A DNA stretch of 64,000 nucleotides from Lactuca virosa (taxonomy: Eukaryota; Streptophyta; Magnoliopsida; Asterales; Asteraceae). The notes under the pieces are model-generated. The model did not search any database and was not told the DNA's origin. It saw only the letters and a program-made list of their open reading frames with translations. The number at the start of each line of letters is the position of its first letter. The first letter of the stretch is position 1. This document shows, one piece after another, positions 12,898 through 23,800 of this stretch. Made by a program: the position numbers and the translations under genes. The DNA lies in the NCBI GenBank assembly GCA_928212115.1, contig CAKMRJ010003334.1:37643326-37707325 (forward strand), in the 5' to 3' direction.

Positions 12898-13649
12898 TGT
12901 TGGATTTTGAGCATTCTAACACTCCTATTGTGTACATGCAACCCTATAAACCTTGGATCTATGTTTTCTCTATTATACATGCAAATATTAACTATTCCAA
13001 GGTTTCATCCTAACTAGCATATTATGAAGCACCTATACTACAAAGTTCTAGTTAGATGACATACCTTTTGATGTAGCTTGATGTCTTCAAGCTTTAAGAG
13101 GTTAGCCCCAATAGTGTGGAAGCCTCAAATGGAATCACAAATCACCAAAACACCTTGGAAGAACTTGAGAGAATATGTATGCACACTAAAATCGGCCCAC
13201 TCTTATTTTCACACACTTGTGCCAATTTTGTGAGCCAAGGACCCCTTTATATATTATGGAGGATTAGGGGTACATCCATGTAAACCCTAATACTCATGAC
13301 CTTTCATTTACATAGGATCCATGGGTTAAAAGCTCCATGGACCATCCATGAAAGCTTAGCCCAACCTAAATGAACTTGGCCCATTCCATATATATAAGAG
13401 TCCATATTTAATTAGTTCTTTTTGATCACTTAATTAATTCTAAATTAATTCTTGATCAATACTAATTAAATAATATGATTCCATATTAATATATTAGAAC
13501 TTATAATATATTAATATAAATCATAAATATACTATTCTCAAAAGACTATCCATATAAATTGTGCCGGTGAAGTGCAACCCAAATGGACCATGCCGGGTCG
13601 GGTCAAGTACATACCAAATATAGTTATGGACTTAGACATTAATTCAATA
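12898..13649 (-). repeat. 5' LTR of the nested non-autonomous element
   Basis: 752 bp, starting TGTTGGATTT on the plus strand. The terminal bases at the outer end read TTCAATA instead of TCCAACA, two changes in the last seven bases. The rest matches the other LTR with only scattered substitutions. Confidence 0.93.
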
Positions 13650-13654
13650 CCTCT

Positions 13655-13936
13655 TGCACTACAAGCTTCTCTCTGCTCTCTAGGGTTTCTCAGGGGAGTA
13701 GTGGCCGCAAATGACGGCCATAAGGGCCTTTAAATAGGGCTCAGGCCCTGAGATTTAGGGTTTCACTTTACAGCGCGGACTCGCCGAGTCCACTCATCGA
13801 CTCGTCGAGTCCGGTCATTAATCCAGACAAGAATTCGCGATCCTACTCGGCGAGTCTGAGCGCCTACTCGCCGAGTCCCTCCTTAAAACTCAAGATAAAT
13901 ACTTAAAATAAGATACCTGGGAATCCGGATGTTACA
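13655..13936 (-). repeat. Chromovirus 3' LTR, part 2 (inner part)
   Basis: Continues the LTR after the nested insertion and matches 20,517-20,795. It has four more GACTCG-N-CGAGTC palindromes (about 13,783-13,880) and, on the minus strand, a TATTTAAAGG box near 13,728-13,739 that may be the promoter. It ends GGATGTTACA at 13,936. Confidence 0.9.
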
Positions 13937-13974
13937 ATTCTCCCCCACTAGAATCAGACTTCGCCCTCGAAGTC

Positions 13975-16900
13975 TCATTCGACAAACAGCTCTGGATGAA
14001 GCTTCCGCATCTCCGGCTCCGGCTCCCAAGTCAGCTCGGACCCCTTTCGATGCTGCCACTGAACCAGAAACAGTGGCACTTCCTTGTTTCTCAAAACCTT
14101 GATTTTCCGATCCACCACCGCGACTGGCCTCTCAACATAATTCAGGCTCGCATCCACCTGAATATCCTCTAATGGTACCACCGCCGACTCGTCGGCTATA
14201 CACTTTCTCAACTGGGACACGTGGAAGGTATCATGTATCTGACTCAGCTCCGCAGGTAGCTCCAACCGGTATGCTACCCTGCCCACCCTCGCGGTTACCT
14301 TGAACGGACCGATGTACCGGGGCCCCAGTTTGCCCCTCTTCCTGAATCGAATTACTCCTTTCCAAGGAGACACTTTCAGGAGTACGAAGTCTCCGAACTG
14401 AAACTCGAGCTCGGATCGTCGCCTATCCGCGTAACTCTTCTGGCACTCTGAGCTGTCAACAACCTCTGCCTGACCTGCTGTATCTGCTCTGACGTCTGAA
14501 GTACTATCTCAGTGCTGCCCATCACTCGCTGTCCTACCTCTCCCCAACAGATGGGAGTCTGACACATCCTCCCATACAACAACTCGAAGGGAGGCATACC
14601 AATGCTCGAATGGTGACTGTTGTTATAGGAAAACTCAGCCAACGGCAAATACGTGTCCCAACTCCCTCCGAAGTCCAACACACATGCCCGAAGCATGTCC
14701 TCGAGCTTCTGAATCGTCCGCTCACTCTGTCCGTCCGTCTGTGGGTGGTATGCGGTACTGAAATGCAGCCTCGTACCCAACTCCTCATGGAATTTCTTCC
14801 AGAACCTGGAAGTGAAGCGCACATCTCGATCCGACACGATCGAGATCGGCACTCCATGTCGCGATACCACCTCCGTCACATACAACTCTGCCAGCCTCTC
14901 AGCAGAAGAGCTCTCACTGATATCAAGAAAATACGCGCTCTTCGTCAGCCGGTCGACGATCACCCAAATTGCATCGACACCTCTCGCGGTCCTCGGCAAT
15001 TTGGTGATGAAATCCATAGAAATCTGTTCCCACTTCCATTGGGGAACCTCAAGTGGCTGTAACTTGCCATGCGGACGCTGGTGCTCGGCCTTAACCCTGC
15101 GACATGTCAAGCACCTCTCAACAAACCATGCTACATCCCTCTTCATACAAGGCCACCAATAATCTTTCTTCAGATCCAAATACATCTTAGTGGCCCCGGG
15201 ATGGATCGAGAATCTCGATCTATGCGCCTCCTCCATCAAGGTGGTGCGCGCCCCGCCTGCATACGGCACCCAAATCCGACCCTAAAAGGTCATAAGCCCG
15301 CGGCTATCAGTAACGAACGCAGGTACCTGCCCAATCACCCGCTCTCTCTTGCGGTTCTCCGGTCTCACAGCCTCTGCCTGGGCCTCCCGAATGGTGTCCA
15401 ACACCGGAGTCATCACTGTCAACCGCATACAAATGTCTCGAATCGGGGCACTCTCCGCCCTACAGCTCAGGGCATCAGCTACAACATTAGCTTTGCCCGG
15501 GTGGTACAGGATCTCACAATCGTAATCCTTTACCACGTCCAACTACCTCCTCTGGCGCATATTCAGATTGGGCTGATCCATCAAATACTTCAAGCTCTTG
15601 TGGTCCGTGTATATGATACACCGAACCCCATACAAATAGTGACGCCAGATCTTGAGGGCGAACACCACTGCCCCCAGCTCCAGATCGTGGGTGGGATACC
15701 TCGTCTCATGAGGCTTCAGCTGCCTCGATGCATATGCTATCACATGCCCCCTCTGCATAAGTACTGCACCCAACCCTGATATCGATGCGTCACAATACAC
15801 CACAAAATCCTCCATCCCTTCCGGAAGGGCTAACACAGGGGCTTCGCATAATCTCTGGCGAAGTGTCTCAAACGAGGTCTGCTGCTCCGGACCCCACGAA
15901 AAAGCAACACCCTTCCGGGTCAACTTGGTGAGGGGCACGGCAATCTTGGAGAAATCCTTGATAAATCTCCGATAGTAGCCGGCCAACCCCAGAAAACTCC
16001 TGATCTCGGTGGGGGACCTCGGCACCTCCCAACTCATCACAACCTCAATCTTGGCCGGATCGACCAATATCCCTTTCTGGTTAACGAGATGCCCTAAGAA
16101 CTGGACCTCTCGTAACCAGAAATCACACTTGGAGAATTTGGCGAAAAGCCTCTCCGACCTCAATACCCTGAGAATCTCTCTCAGATGCTCCTCGTGTTGC
16201 TCTCTAGATCTCGAATACACCAAAATATCATCAATGAACACGATCACCGACCGATCCAGCATCGGTCTGCACACCCTGTTCATGAGATCCATGAACGCTG
16301 CTGGTGCATTGGTGAGTCCAAAAGGCATCACCACGAACTCATAATGCCCATAACGAGTTCTGAACGCCGTCTTCTGGATATCTTCATCCCGCACTCTCAT
16401 CTGATGATATCCCGACCTCAAGTCTATCTTGGAGAACCAAGACGCTCCCTGCAACTGATCGAACAGGTCATCGATCCTCGGTAAAGGATAACGGTTCTTG
16501 ACCGTCAACTTGTTCAACTCCCGGTAATCAATGCACATCCGGTGAGAACCATCCTTTTTCTTGACAAAAAGGATCGGCGCTCCCCAAGGGGAACTACTCG
16601 GTCTAATAAACCCCTTCCCCAGCAGCTCCTGAAGCTGCGAGGATAACTCCTGCATCTCCGGCGGCGCACGACGATAAGGCGCTGCCCCCGGAACCAAATC
16701 GATACGGAACTCTACCTGCCTCTCGGGAGGCACACCCGGCAGCTCCTCGGGAAAAACATCTGGGAACTCACGCACTATCGGCACATCATCAATAGAACTA
16801 GGCCTCTCCGCTGCTACTCGTGTGTCCATCACGTAGGCCACAAACCCACTACAGCCCTGCTGTAGACTCTGCCTCGCTCTAGCAGCCGAACAGAATGCTG

Positions 16901-17275
16901 ACTCTGAACGGGTACCCTCGTCGTACACCGTAAGAACTCCCCCACTAGGGTCTCGTATCGCCACCAACTGTCGCTCGCAGTCTATAACAGCCCCAAAACG
17001 GCTTAACCAATCCATGCCCACTATGACACACACATCCCCCATCGCAATTAGGACCAGATCTATCGGGAACTCAACACCGAAGATCTCGAGTACACAACCT
17101 CGAATCACATCCATAGCATACACCGCTCGTTCGTCAGCTATGGAAACCCGTAGCGGTCAACTCAATGCCTCCCGCTGGATACTGATGTGCTGACTAAACG
17201 CTAAAGACACAAATGACCGACTCGCACCCGAGTCGAATAACACCAAAGCAGGTACAGAACTCACAAGAAAAGTAC
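13975..17275 (-). pseudogene. Chromovirus pol: protease, RT, RNase H, integrase, chromodomain-like tail (broken)
   Basis: The frame enters the protease with LFDSGASRSFV (active site DSG). A TGA at 17,157-17,159 stops it. Next come the RT (17,123-15,543; CIDYRELNKLTVKNRYPLPR, active site FIDDILVYS) and RNase H up to a TAG at 15,543-15,545. A short piece to a TAG at 15,282 includes EILYHPGKANVVADAL. Integrase (15,269-14,376) has the zinc-binding pattern ending CLTC and all three catalytic residues (MDF, SDRD, SERT). A frameshift near 14,450 precedes the tail 14,373-13,975, which holds GKLGPRYIGPF and a chromodomain-like end (LVQWQHRKGSELTWEPE). In living relatives, the chromodomain guides insertion to chromatin. 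With three stops and one frameshift, this copy cannot make a full Pol. Confidence 0.9.
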
Positions 17276-17341
17276 CTACGCATATCATAATATAAGCACA
17301 AGATCTCATAACTCAGCATAAATAAATGAAAGAATACATAC
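17276..17341 (-). other. 66-nt GT...AG segment between Gag and protease, candidate intron
   Basis: On the minus strand the segment begins GTATGT and ends GCGTAG, is about 29% GC against clearly GC-rich coding flanks, and contains the TGA (17,313-17,315) that ends Gag. Its length is a multiple of three, and the frames before and after it agree, so its removal would join Gag to protease in frame. The plus-strand chromovirus at 40-50 kb has no such segment at the same protein position (there SGTFLV runs straight through). Splicing is inferred, not shown. Confidence 0.5.
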
Positions 17342-18530
17342 CAGCCACGACATCGGTCGCTGCACGGACCTCCTCCGCTGTCAACTGGAAGGCTCTCCCG
17401 CGAGCCTTCGGTGCCTCGGCCTTCACCAGCCGAACCACAGTAGCTCGCACGGCGGCAGGGGCCAATCCCTGCTGTGCTTCCTGTGCTGTTCCCCACAGCT
17501 GCGGACACTCGGCCTTCCGGTGGCCCGTCTGGTTGCAATGAAAGCAAACCATGAATCCCTTGGGGCAATCCTTGGCTATATGCCCCTCATTGCCACATTT
17601 GTAGCAAGCACCCGACCGACAAACCCCGTCATGTCCCTTGCCGCACTTCCCGCAAGTGCGGCCCTTCTGGCCTCCAGATCTCGAATCGGCGGGCTTTGCC
17701 CGCTTGGCTGCTGGCTGAGACTGTGTCGGCCGCCGATCCATCCCCTGAGACTTGGCCTCCTCCCTGGCCTGAGTCTCCAACTCAATCTCCCTCTTCCGGG
17801 CATTTTCCTGAAGCTCAGCAAATGTCCGGTAAGTCGAGTTCGATACGAACTCCCGAATATCCCTCCTCAAAATGCCCAAATACTGGCTCATGCGTGCCTG
17901 CTTGGTAGATACCTGCTCAGGGCAGAACATCGCCCTCTCATGAAACTTCCTGGTAACTACAGTAACAGAATCAGTACCCTGCTTGAGGGTCAAGAACTCC
18001 TGAACCAACCGTTCCCTCTCCACTGGGGGAACATACTCGTCTCTGAACATGGTGGTGAACCTCTCCCAGGTCACCTCTGAAATCTCTGCAAGAGTGAAGC
18101 TCGCTGTCACGAACTTCCACCAGTCCTTCGCTCCCAAGCGAAGCTGGTTCAGCGCGAACCGTACCCTCAGATGCTCCGGACATGAACACGTGTAGAAGCA
18201 TCCCTCAATATCAGAAATCCATCTCATCGCAACGATCGGATCCTGCGTCCCATCAAACTCTGGTGGCTTCGTTTTGCTGAACTCCCGAAACAACAACGAG
18301 TCACCTCCCTGAGGCCTGGCAGCAGCCACAGCTGCAGTAGCTGCAGCAGCCGAAGCCTCAGTCACTGCTGCGTACCGCTCATCAAAAGTCTCAATCAATG
18401 TGGTCTTGATAGACCCAAACATCTCCGGAATCTCGGCTCGAATCGCCGCTGCCACCTCATCGTGGATCATCTGACGAAGCTCCTCGTCACTCCCACCGCT
18501 CGGATCAGGTCTGTGGCGTGTCCCAACCAT
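17313..18530 (-). CDS. Chromovirus Gag
   Basis: About 405 codons if read from the ATG at 18,530 (MVGTRHRPDPSGGSDEEL). The frame is open further upstream to 18,578, but the inner ATG starts the part that looks like chromovirus Gag. The order is an Ala-rich N-terminal helix region, then the Gag core (FDGTQDPIVAMRWISDIEG, LRLGAKDWWKF), then a Lys/Arg-rich linker and three cysteine clusters: CGKCGKGHDGVC, CYKCGNEGHIAKDC and CFHCNQTGHRKAEC. The last two fit C-X2-C-X4-H-X4-C and would bind element RNA during particle assembly. The frame ends at a TGA inside the 66-nt GT...AG segment. It is intact over its whole length, unlike the downstream pol. Whether it is expressed is unknown. Confidence 0.8.
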   Translation of the reverse strand: MVGTRHRPDPSGGSDEELRQMIHDEVAAAIRAEIPEMFGSIKTTLIETFDERYAAVTEASAAAATAAVAAARPQGGDSLLFREFSKTKPPEFDGTQDPIVAMRWISDIEGCFYTCSCPEHLRVRFALNQLRLGAKDWWKFVTASFTLAEISEVTWERFTTMFRDEYVPPVERERLVQEFLTLKQGTDSVTVVTRKFHERAMFCPEQVSTKQARMSQYLGILRRDIREFVSNSTYRTFAELQENARKREIELETQAREEAKSQGMDRRPTQSQPAAKRAKPADSRSGGQKGRTCGKCGKGHDGVCRSGACYKCGNEGHIAKDCPKGFMVCFHCNQTGHRKAECPQLWGTAQEAQQGLAPAAVRATVVRLVKAEAPKARGRAFQLTAEEVRAATDVVAGMYSFIYLC

Positions 18531-19137
18531 GATGTCTCTGAAATACAACATAATAATATCAGAGACTCGCTCGAGCATACTCGCACTCGATAACTCAACC
18601 CCACTTGTTCCTCAGTACCCAAAGGATTCTTACTTAGAGCGCACACTGCTCCGGTGTCTTCAGTAGTACGGGCCCTATACTACCGTCCACACTGAATCAG
18701 TATTCACCCTAAGTCCTCCTCCTTGGATCCCAGATCACAAGCACCCTACATCTCGTTGGCATAGGCTACCCTTCGGTAGACCTCTCATAAGCTCCTCACT
18801 GCTACCTACTCACTCTCAAGCATCACATAGCAGCAGAAATCTTCCTAGGCTAAGGCATCACAAATCAGGCCACTCTAGTCCTAATATGAATACTTAGCCT
18901 ACTCTAGCATACATATCATAACATATCTCATAGCACATAATGTAAGGGTATTTTGGGAAATCACCGTTCGGGCGCTGGCTGATCGTACACACTGCTCCTT
19001 TCTACTTTTCTCAAAATCTTTTACTCTGTCAGAAAAATTGTTCCTTTTTATGAAAAACTTTCTGAAATCCTTAGTTTGAGTTCAGATACGCCCGAAGGTG
19101 CATCCGAATCCCTCAAACCAAGGCTCTGATACCAACT
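18531..19137 (-). other. Leader of the chromovirus between 5' LTR and gag
   Basis: About 600 bp without a coding signal. The primer site TGGTATCAGAGC on the minus strand occupies 19,123-19,134, three bases inside the LTR end. Confidence 0.7.
19123..19134 (-). promoter_or_regulatory. tRNA-iMet primer binding site, minus-strand chromovirus
   Basis: The minus strand reads AGTTGGTATCAGAGCCTTGG directly after the LTR end. The TGGTATCAGAGC core is the plant tRNA-iMet primer site and sets the element's direction. Confidence 0.92.
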
Positions 19138-20795
19138 TGTAACGACGTAAATTTTCAAAACAATTTTTCGTTTTTAAATCACATTTTCAATCATCAAAAA
19201 CAATAACAAACAGACTGTATCCAATGTCATCATAACAAAAAAATCCCAGAATCTCAAAACATAATCTCTATGAGTGTGTACGAATCATGCCGGCGCCTTC
19301 CCACGATCCTCACTAGTACCTGAAACACATAACACAGCAACTGTAAGCATAAATGCTTAGTGAGTTCCCCAAAATACCATATACAATACATACGCCTTTC
19401 CAGGCCATAACTCTGTGGGATCTTCTGATCCAAATGTCTCAGGGGACTTCCGTCCCGAATCCCGGTAGACCTTCCGGTCCTACCAGTATCGACCTTCCGG
19501 TCCGTAACCTCCTGACCTTCTTGTCCATGTCATACATAACATACATAACACATACATAACACATACATATCACATAACAACATATAGCACATATATCTCA
19601 TAGCATACAAGACCTTCCGGTCACACATAGGTACCACTCTAGGTACAGTATAGTGAGAAGACTCACCTCAATGAAGTCGGATAAACTCTCGTGCTCAACG
19701 TCCCGACCCAGCCTCCTCCTATTATTCAAAAAAAACATCCCTGATCAATATTCTCTCACAGTCTCATCTCTAAAGATTGGGTAGAAGGCCATTCTACCCC
19801 TCTCTGAACTTCTCTTGAATCAGTCTTGACCAGAACCCTAAAGTCAACGAAAGTCAACGGTCAAACTTTGACCCGACTCGTCGAGTGCACACGGGCGACT
19901 CGGCGAGTCCATGCAGGTCCTCTGAATCCTTCTAGCCTCTCTTGGCTCGTCGAGTCATCCTTCCACTCGACGGGTTCCTCCTGTCACAAATCGCGGGGCA
20001 ACCCCGACTCGACTCGTCGAGTCCACTTATGGACTCGGCGAGTTGCTTCCATGCTCATACTCAAATGACCTTCTAAGGTCAGATCTGCTTCTCTAATCTA
20101 TAGATCTGACCTTCCCAATCATGATAATCGCGTAAAGGTTCGAACTTTAGGCCCATACATCACACTATCACCTCTATATGCCAAAATAACCCTTAATATG
20201 ATAACCTAAGCCCCAAACTCATAAAGGACTGCATAAAGCTGGAGAATAGGGACTCTCTGGACCTCTCAAGGTCCAAATCTGATGATATTGACACAAGGGG
20301 ACATCACATACACTAGATCTCTTACCAAAAAGAAGAGAAAAAGCCCTAGATTCATGAAATCTATTACTCAAAGAAAATGGACATGAATTCTTACCTCCCA
20401 CAGCAGCTCTGCACCAAATGATGGAAGATTTGAGTCCCACAAGACTGCCTAGCTCGAAATCCTCCCTTCCCTTTGCTAAAACACACTCAAGAATGATGGG
20501 TTAGACTTCCTCTTGCACTACAAGCTTCTCTCTGCTCTCTAGGGTTTCTCAGGGGAGTAGTGGCCGCAAATGACGGCCATAAGGGCCTTTAAATAGGGCT
20601 CATGCCCTGAGATTTAGGGTTTCACTTTACAGCGCGGACTCGCCGCGTCCACTCATCGACTCGTCGAGTCCGGTCATTAATCCAGACAAGAATTCGCGAT
20701 CCTACTCGGCGAGTCTGAGCGCCTACTCGCCGAGTCCCTCCTTAAAACTCAAGATAAATACTTAAAATAAGATACCTGGGAATCCGGATGTTACA
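19138..20795 (-). repeat. Chromovirus 5' LTR, complete (1,658 bp)
   Basis: TGTAACGACG...GGATGTTACA. It matches the split left LTR with few substitutions. It carries about nine GACTCG-N-CGAGTC palindromes in two groups (about 19,868-20,050 and 20,636-20,745). On the minus strand, a TATTTAAAGG box near 20,586 lies just downstream of the second group, which places the palindromes in the promoter part of the LTR. Confidence 0.93.
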
Positions 20796-20800
20796 TTGAA

Positions 20801-23800
20801 GTTCAATTTGCTTTGTGAAATCTATCAGCTTCGAAGTTGCATCTGATTTCTGTTTAAGAAAGAACACCCAGGTAGATTTTGAAAAATCATCAACAATGAC
20901 CAGAATATATTTATTACCACCAATACTTTCGATTGCAGATGGACCACAAAGATCAATGTGCAATAATTCTAGTGGTTCAACGATTTTGGTATTGATGATG
21001 GTTGAGTGACTCTTCCTACTTTGCTTTCCAAGTTCACAAGCAGCACACAGATGTTCCTTCTCGAATTTCAGAAGTGGAAGGCCACGTACAAGATCGCCAA
21101 GTACGAGTTTGTTTATATCCTTGAAATTCAGGTGGGAGAGCCTTCGATGCCATAGCCAACTACCATCCAAAGATGCTTTCATAAGATGGAAAATTGATGG
21201 CTTTCCTTTGATCGGTTTCAAGTTTAGTGGATACATTTATCCCTTCCTTTTAGACTTCAAAAGCACTGCCTTGGATTTCTTCTCTATGATCTCAGAACCC
21301 TCATCATCAAACGACACCTTTAGTCCAGTACCTACAACCAATTGTGAAACACTTATTAGATTATTTTGTAGGCCTTCTACATAAGCTACCTACCGAATGG
21401 AGAATTCACCATTTGTAATCATCCCATAGCCTTTTATTTCCCCTGTAGCGTTGTTTCCAAACATTACTCGACCGCCATCCTTTAACGATCTGAATTCCCT
21501 CAGCTCTTCTCTCCTTCCAGTCATGTGACGTGAACAGCCGCTGTCGATATACCATTCTGAATCGTACTGTTTGTCACGCATAACCTACAAAATTCAGAGA
21601 GATTTAGGAATCCAAACCATCTTGGGTCCTTGTGAGGATTTCTTAAGGACGGGAAATATCTGAGTTTTATCAACCCAAAAATATTTTTGATTCAAAACAT
21701 GATTCTTCCCCTTTTTGATTCTGAAAACCTCCACTTTGGCATCATAAATATATATTTCAACAAAGGTGGATTTTCGTTGAACATTTTCTTTAATTTTCGG
21801 AGCCTTTTGTTTTGAAAATGTCTTTTGCTCCTTTTTCAAATTTGCTTCATGTGACTCGAGAGAAATCTCCGGTTCTGAAACAGCCTTACTTTTGCCTTTA
21901 ACATCCTTTGATGGGATGTTAGCTTTTGAAAATTGTGTTTTCGAATAAAACTTAGAGTTTTGCTTTTCAGTCGTTTTTGCCGCATGTGTTTTTGAAACAT
22001 GTGGAGTTGAAAGCTTTGGTTTTGAAAAGGAATTTGTTTTTGGTTTATGAATTGGAGAAGAATTCTTATTTGGATTTGAAATTCTTTCTGAATTAACAAA
22101 ACTTTGAGTTTAATTCTTATTTTTCCAAAAACGTTTTCTTTCTTGCAAAAATTCCTATATCTAGCATTCATCTGTCTTTTCTTTTCAATCATTTCAGCAG
22201 CAGATTTGTGAATGTTAGACTTTGTTTTCTGCTTTCGGATTAGCGTATAGGTCTGTACGGAAGAGGTTTCACTTTGAACACTTTTAGTGCCACTGGGACC
22301 AGCCTGATCGTAACAAAGGTCAACACGATTCAGTGGTTCCGAAACGTATTTTCCTTTCATTTTCCATGAGGTCATTTTGGATAGACCTCTTGTTTCATCT
22401 GCGTTGTCAATTGGTACAGACCAGAAAAATTCATCACACCCATCAGCATTATCATCGTTAACTAGGGACGTTAGTTCTGATGTATCATTTTTGTACAGTC
22501 CGGTTTTTACGAAAACTTGATTAGGAACATTTTGTACTTTTGGAAAAACTGTGGCTTTTGCATTCAAAACACTTGAACCTTTATTTTCTACAACACGAAC
22601 GAATTCAATTGAATTTTCAGAAATCAACTTTTTCTTTGGTTCAGGATTATTTTTTACAAACTCTGAGCAATCAACTTCATCGTCTACAGAAATCTCACTC
22701 ATTTCGCTTTCTTCAAATTCAGAAAAATTCTCATTATCATGAGCATTTTCCGAACTCAATTTATTACACAATGAGTCATATTTCTGCATAGAATTTTGTT
22801 TGATTTCTTCTTTGTCCTTATCGTTTAACATTTGTTTCAACATATTTTTGTGTTCTTTGGACTTAATGTAATCTTCTAGTTTCTCGAGTCCAATTATATA
22901 TGAATCTGAAACATCATCAGAAGAAACGATGGATTCGCACTTTTAACATTCTGCATCGATTTCATCCTCTTTCAATTCAAGTAATGGCAAAATCATTTTG
23001 TGCAATCCTTTTCCTATTTCACAATCAAGATGCAATTGAGTAATGTTGAAATATAAACGCTTGTCTATTAAACAAAATATGTTCCTTTGTTTTAAAAAAG
23101 CTAAATTGTCTCTCTTAAGATAAATAATGTCATCTCTCGATTTAGTGAGCTCTAATTCCAACTTTTCTATCCTTAACCTCCTCTCCTCTCTTTTAAACGT
23201 CACCCTACTGAGTTGATCATTTAGGTTAGCATTACTTAGACAAGTTCTTTTTAGACTATCACTAAAATTAGAAACTGTATATTTTAAATCGTCTAGTTCT
23301 GAATCATAACTAGACACAGGAATTTTAAGAGATTTAAGTATAGAGTGTACCTTGTCGATGACCTTTTTGCATTCTGCCACCTGCTCCCAAACAGTCTTCG
23401 CTGCGAAACAACTTTTGAAATTTTGACTGCCTTCTGTTGCGTATCCTCTATGTTCTGCAACGCCGCTCTGAACCATCAGACACCTACTCTCATAGACCTG
23501 CTCTTCTAAATTTACCATAAAGCATCCACCATGTGTGGGTTTCCTGACTTCATCGTCTTCGGAGTCAGTCGACCACACCTCAACACGCCCATCTTCATCA
23601 CTTCCCTCTTGCACGATCAACGTCGGCTTGGCATTTGATACGCTCCTCTTCCGAAGCTCCTCCATCTTCTGAAGATAATAAGCTTCATCCTTCTCATACT
23701 ATTTCTTCTCATTCATCCTCCTCAACATGCATTCCTTGGCAAAGTGGTTTTTAACATGACAGTAGTTGCAATCGTAGCCTGAATCACCCATAACCTTTTT

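Larger units (their letters stand above)
5972..13649 (-). mobile_element. Non-autonomous Ty1/copia-related element with gag remnant only (TR-GAG-like), nested in the chromovirus LTR
   Basis: Ends are TGTTGGATTT (5,972) and AATTCAATA (13,649, a diverged form of the AATCCAACA that ends the other LTR), flanked by the 5-bp duplication CCTCT (5,967-5,971; 13,650-13,654). Both LTRs are 752 bp. The primer site for tRNA-iMet (GTGGTATCAGAGCC on the minus strand) touches 12,897, and the purine tract AAGTGGGAGAC touches 6,724, so the element reads right to left. The 6.2-kb interior has a broken gag (10,533-11,186) and no recognisable protease, integrase, RT or RNase H. The LTR start (TTGGATTAATGTCTAAG) and 3' region resemble those of the plus-strand Tork-type element at 27.3-29.0 kb, so it was probably mobilised by proteins of that family (inference). 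Confidence 0.85.
4606..20795 (-). mobile_element. Ty3/gypsy chromovirus (Tekay-like), minus strand, containing a nested element
   Basis: Ends are TGTAACGACG (4,606) and GGATGTTACA (20,795), flanked by TTGAA on both sides. The right LTR (5' LTR of the element) is 19,138-20,795, 1,658 bp. The left LTR is split by another element and totals 1,648 bp (4,606-5,971 plus 13,655-13,936). The primer site lies at 19,123-19,134, and the polypurine tract (AGTGGGGGAGAAT on the minus strand) at 13,937-13,949. Order on the minus strand is Gag, protease, RT, RNase H, integrase, chromodomain-like tail, which is the Ty3 order. Without the nested 7.68 kb, the element is about 8.5 kb. The Tekay assignment rests on the chromodomain-like end and general Gag-Pol similarity, judged by eye. 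Confidence 0.9.

Noticed and set aside
14610..15779. Several plus-strand open frames of 100-236 codons
   Set aside because: They are antisense to chromovirus integrase and RNase H, and have no motifs of their own. The GC-rich coding on the other strand explains them.
16009..18080. Plus-strand frames of 70-186 codons
   Set aside because: Antisense shadows of chromovirus RT and Gag.
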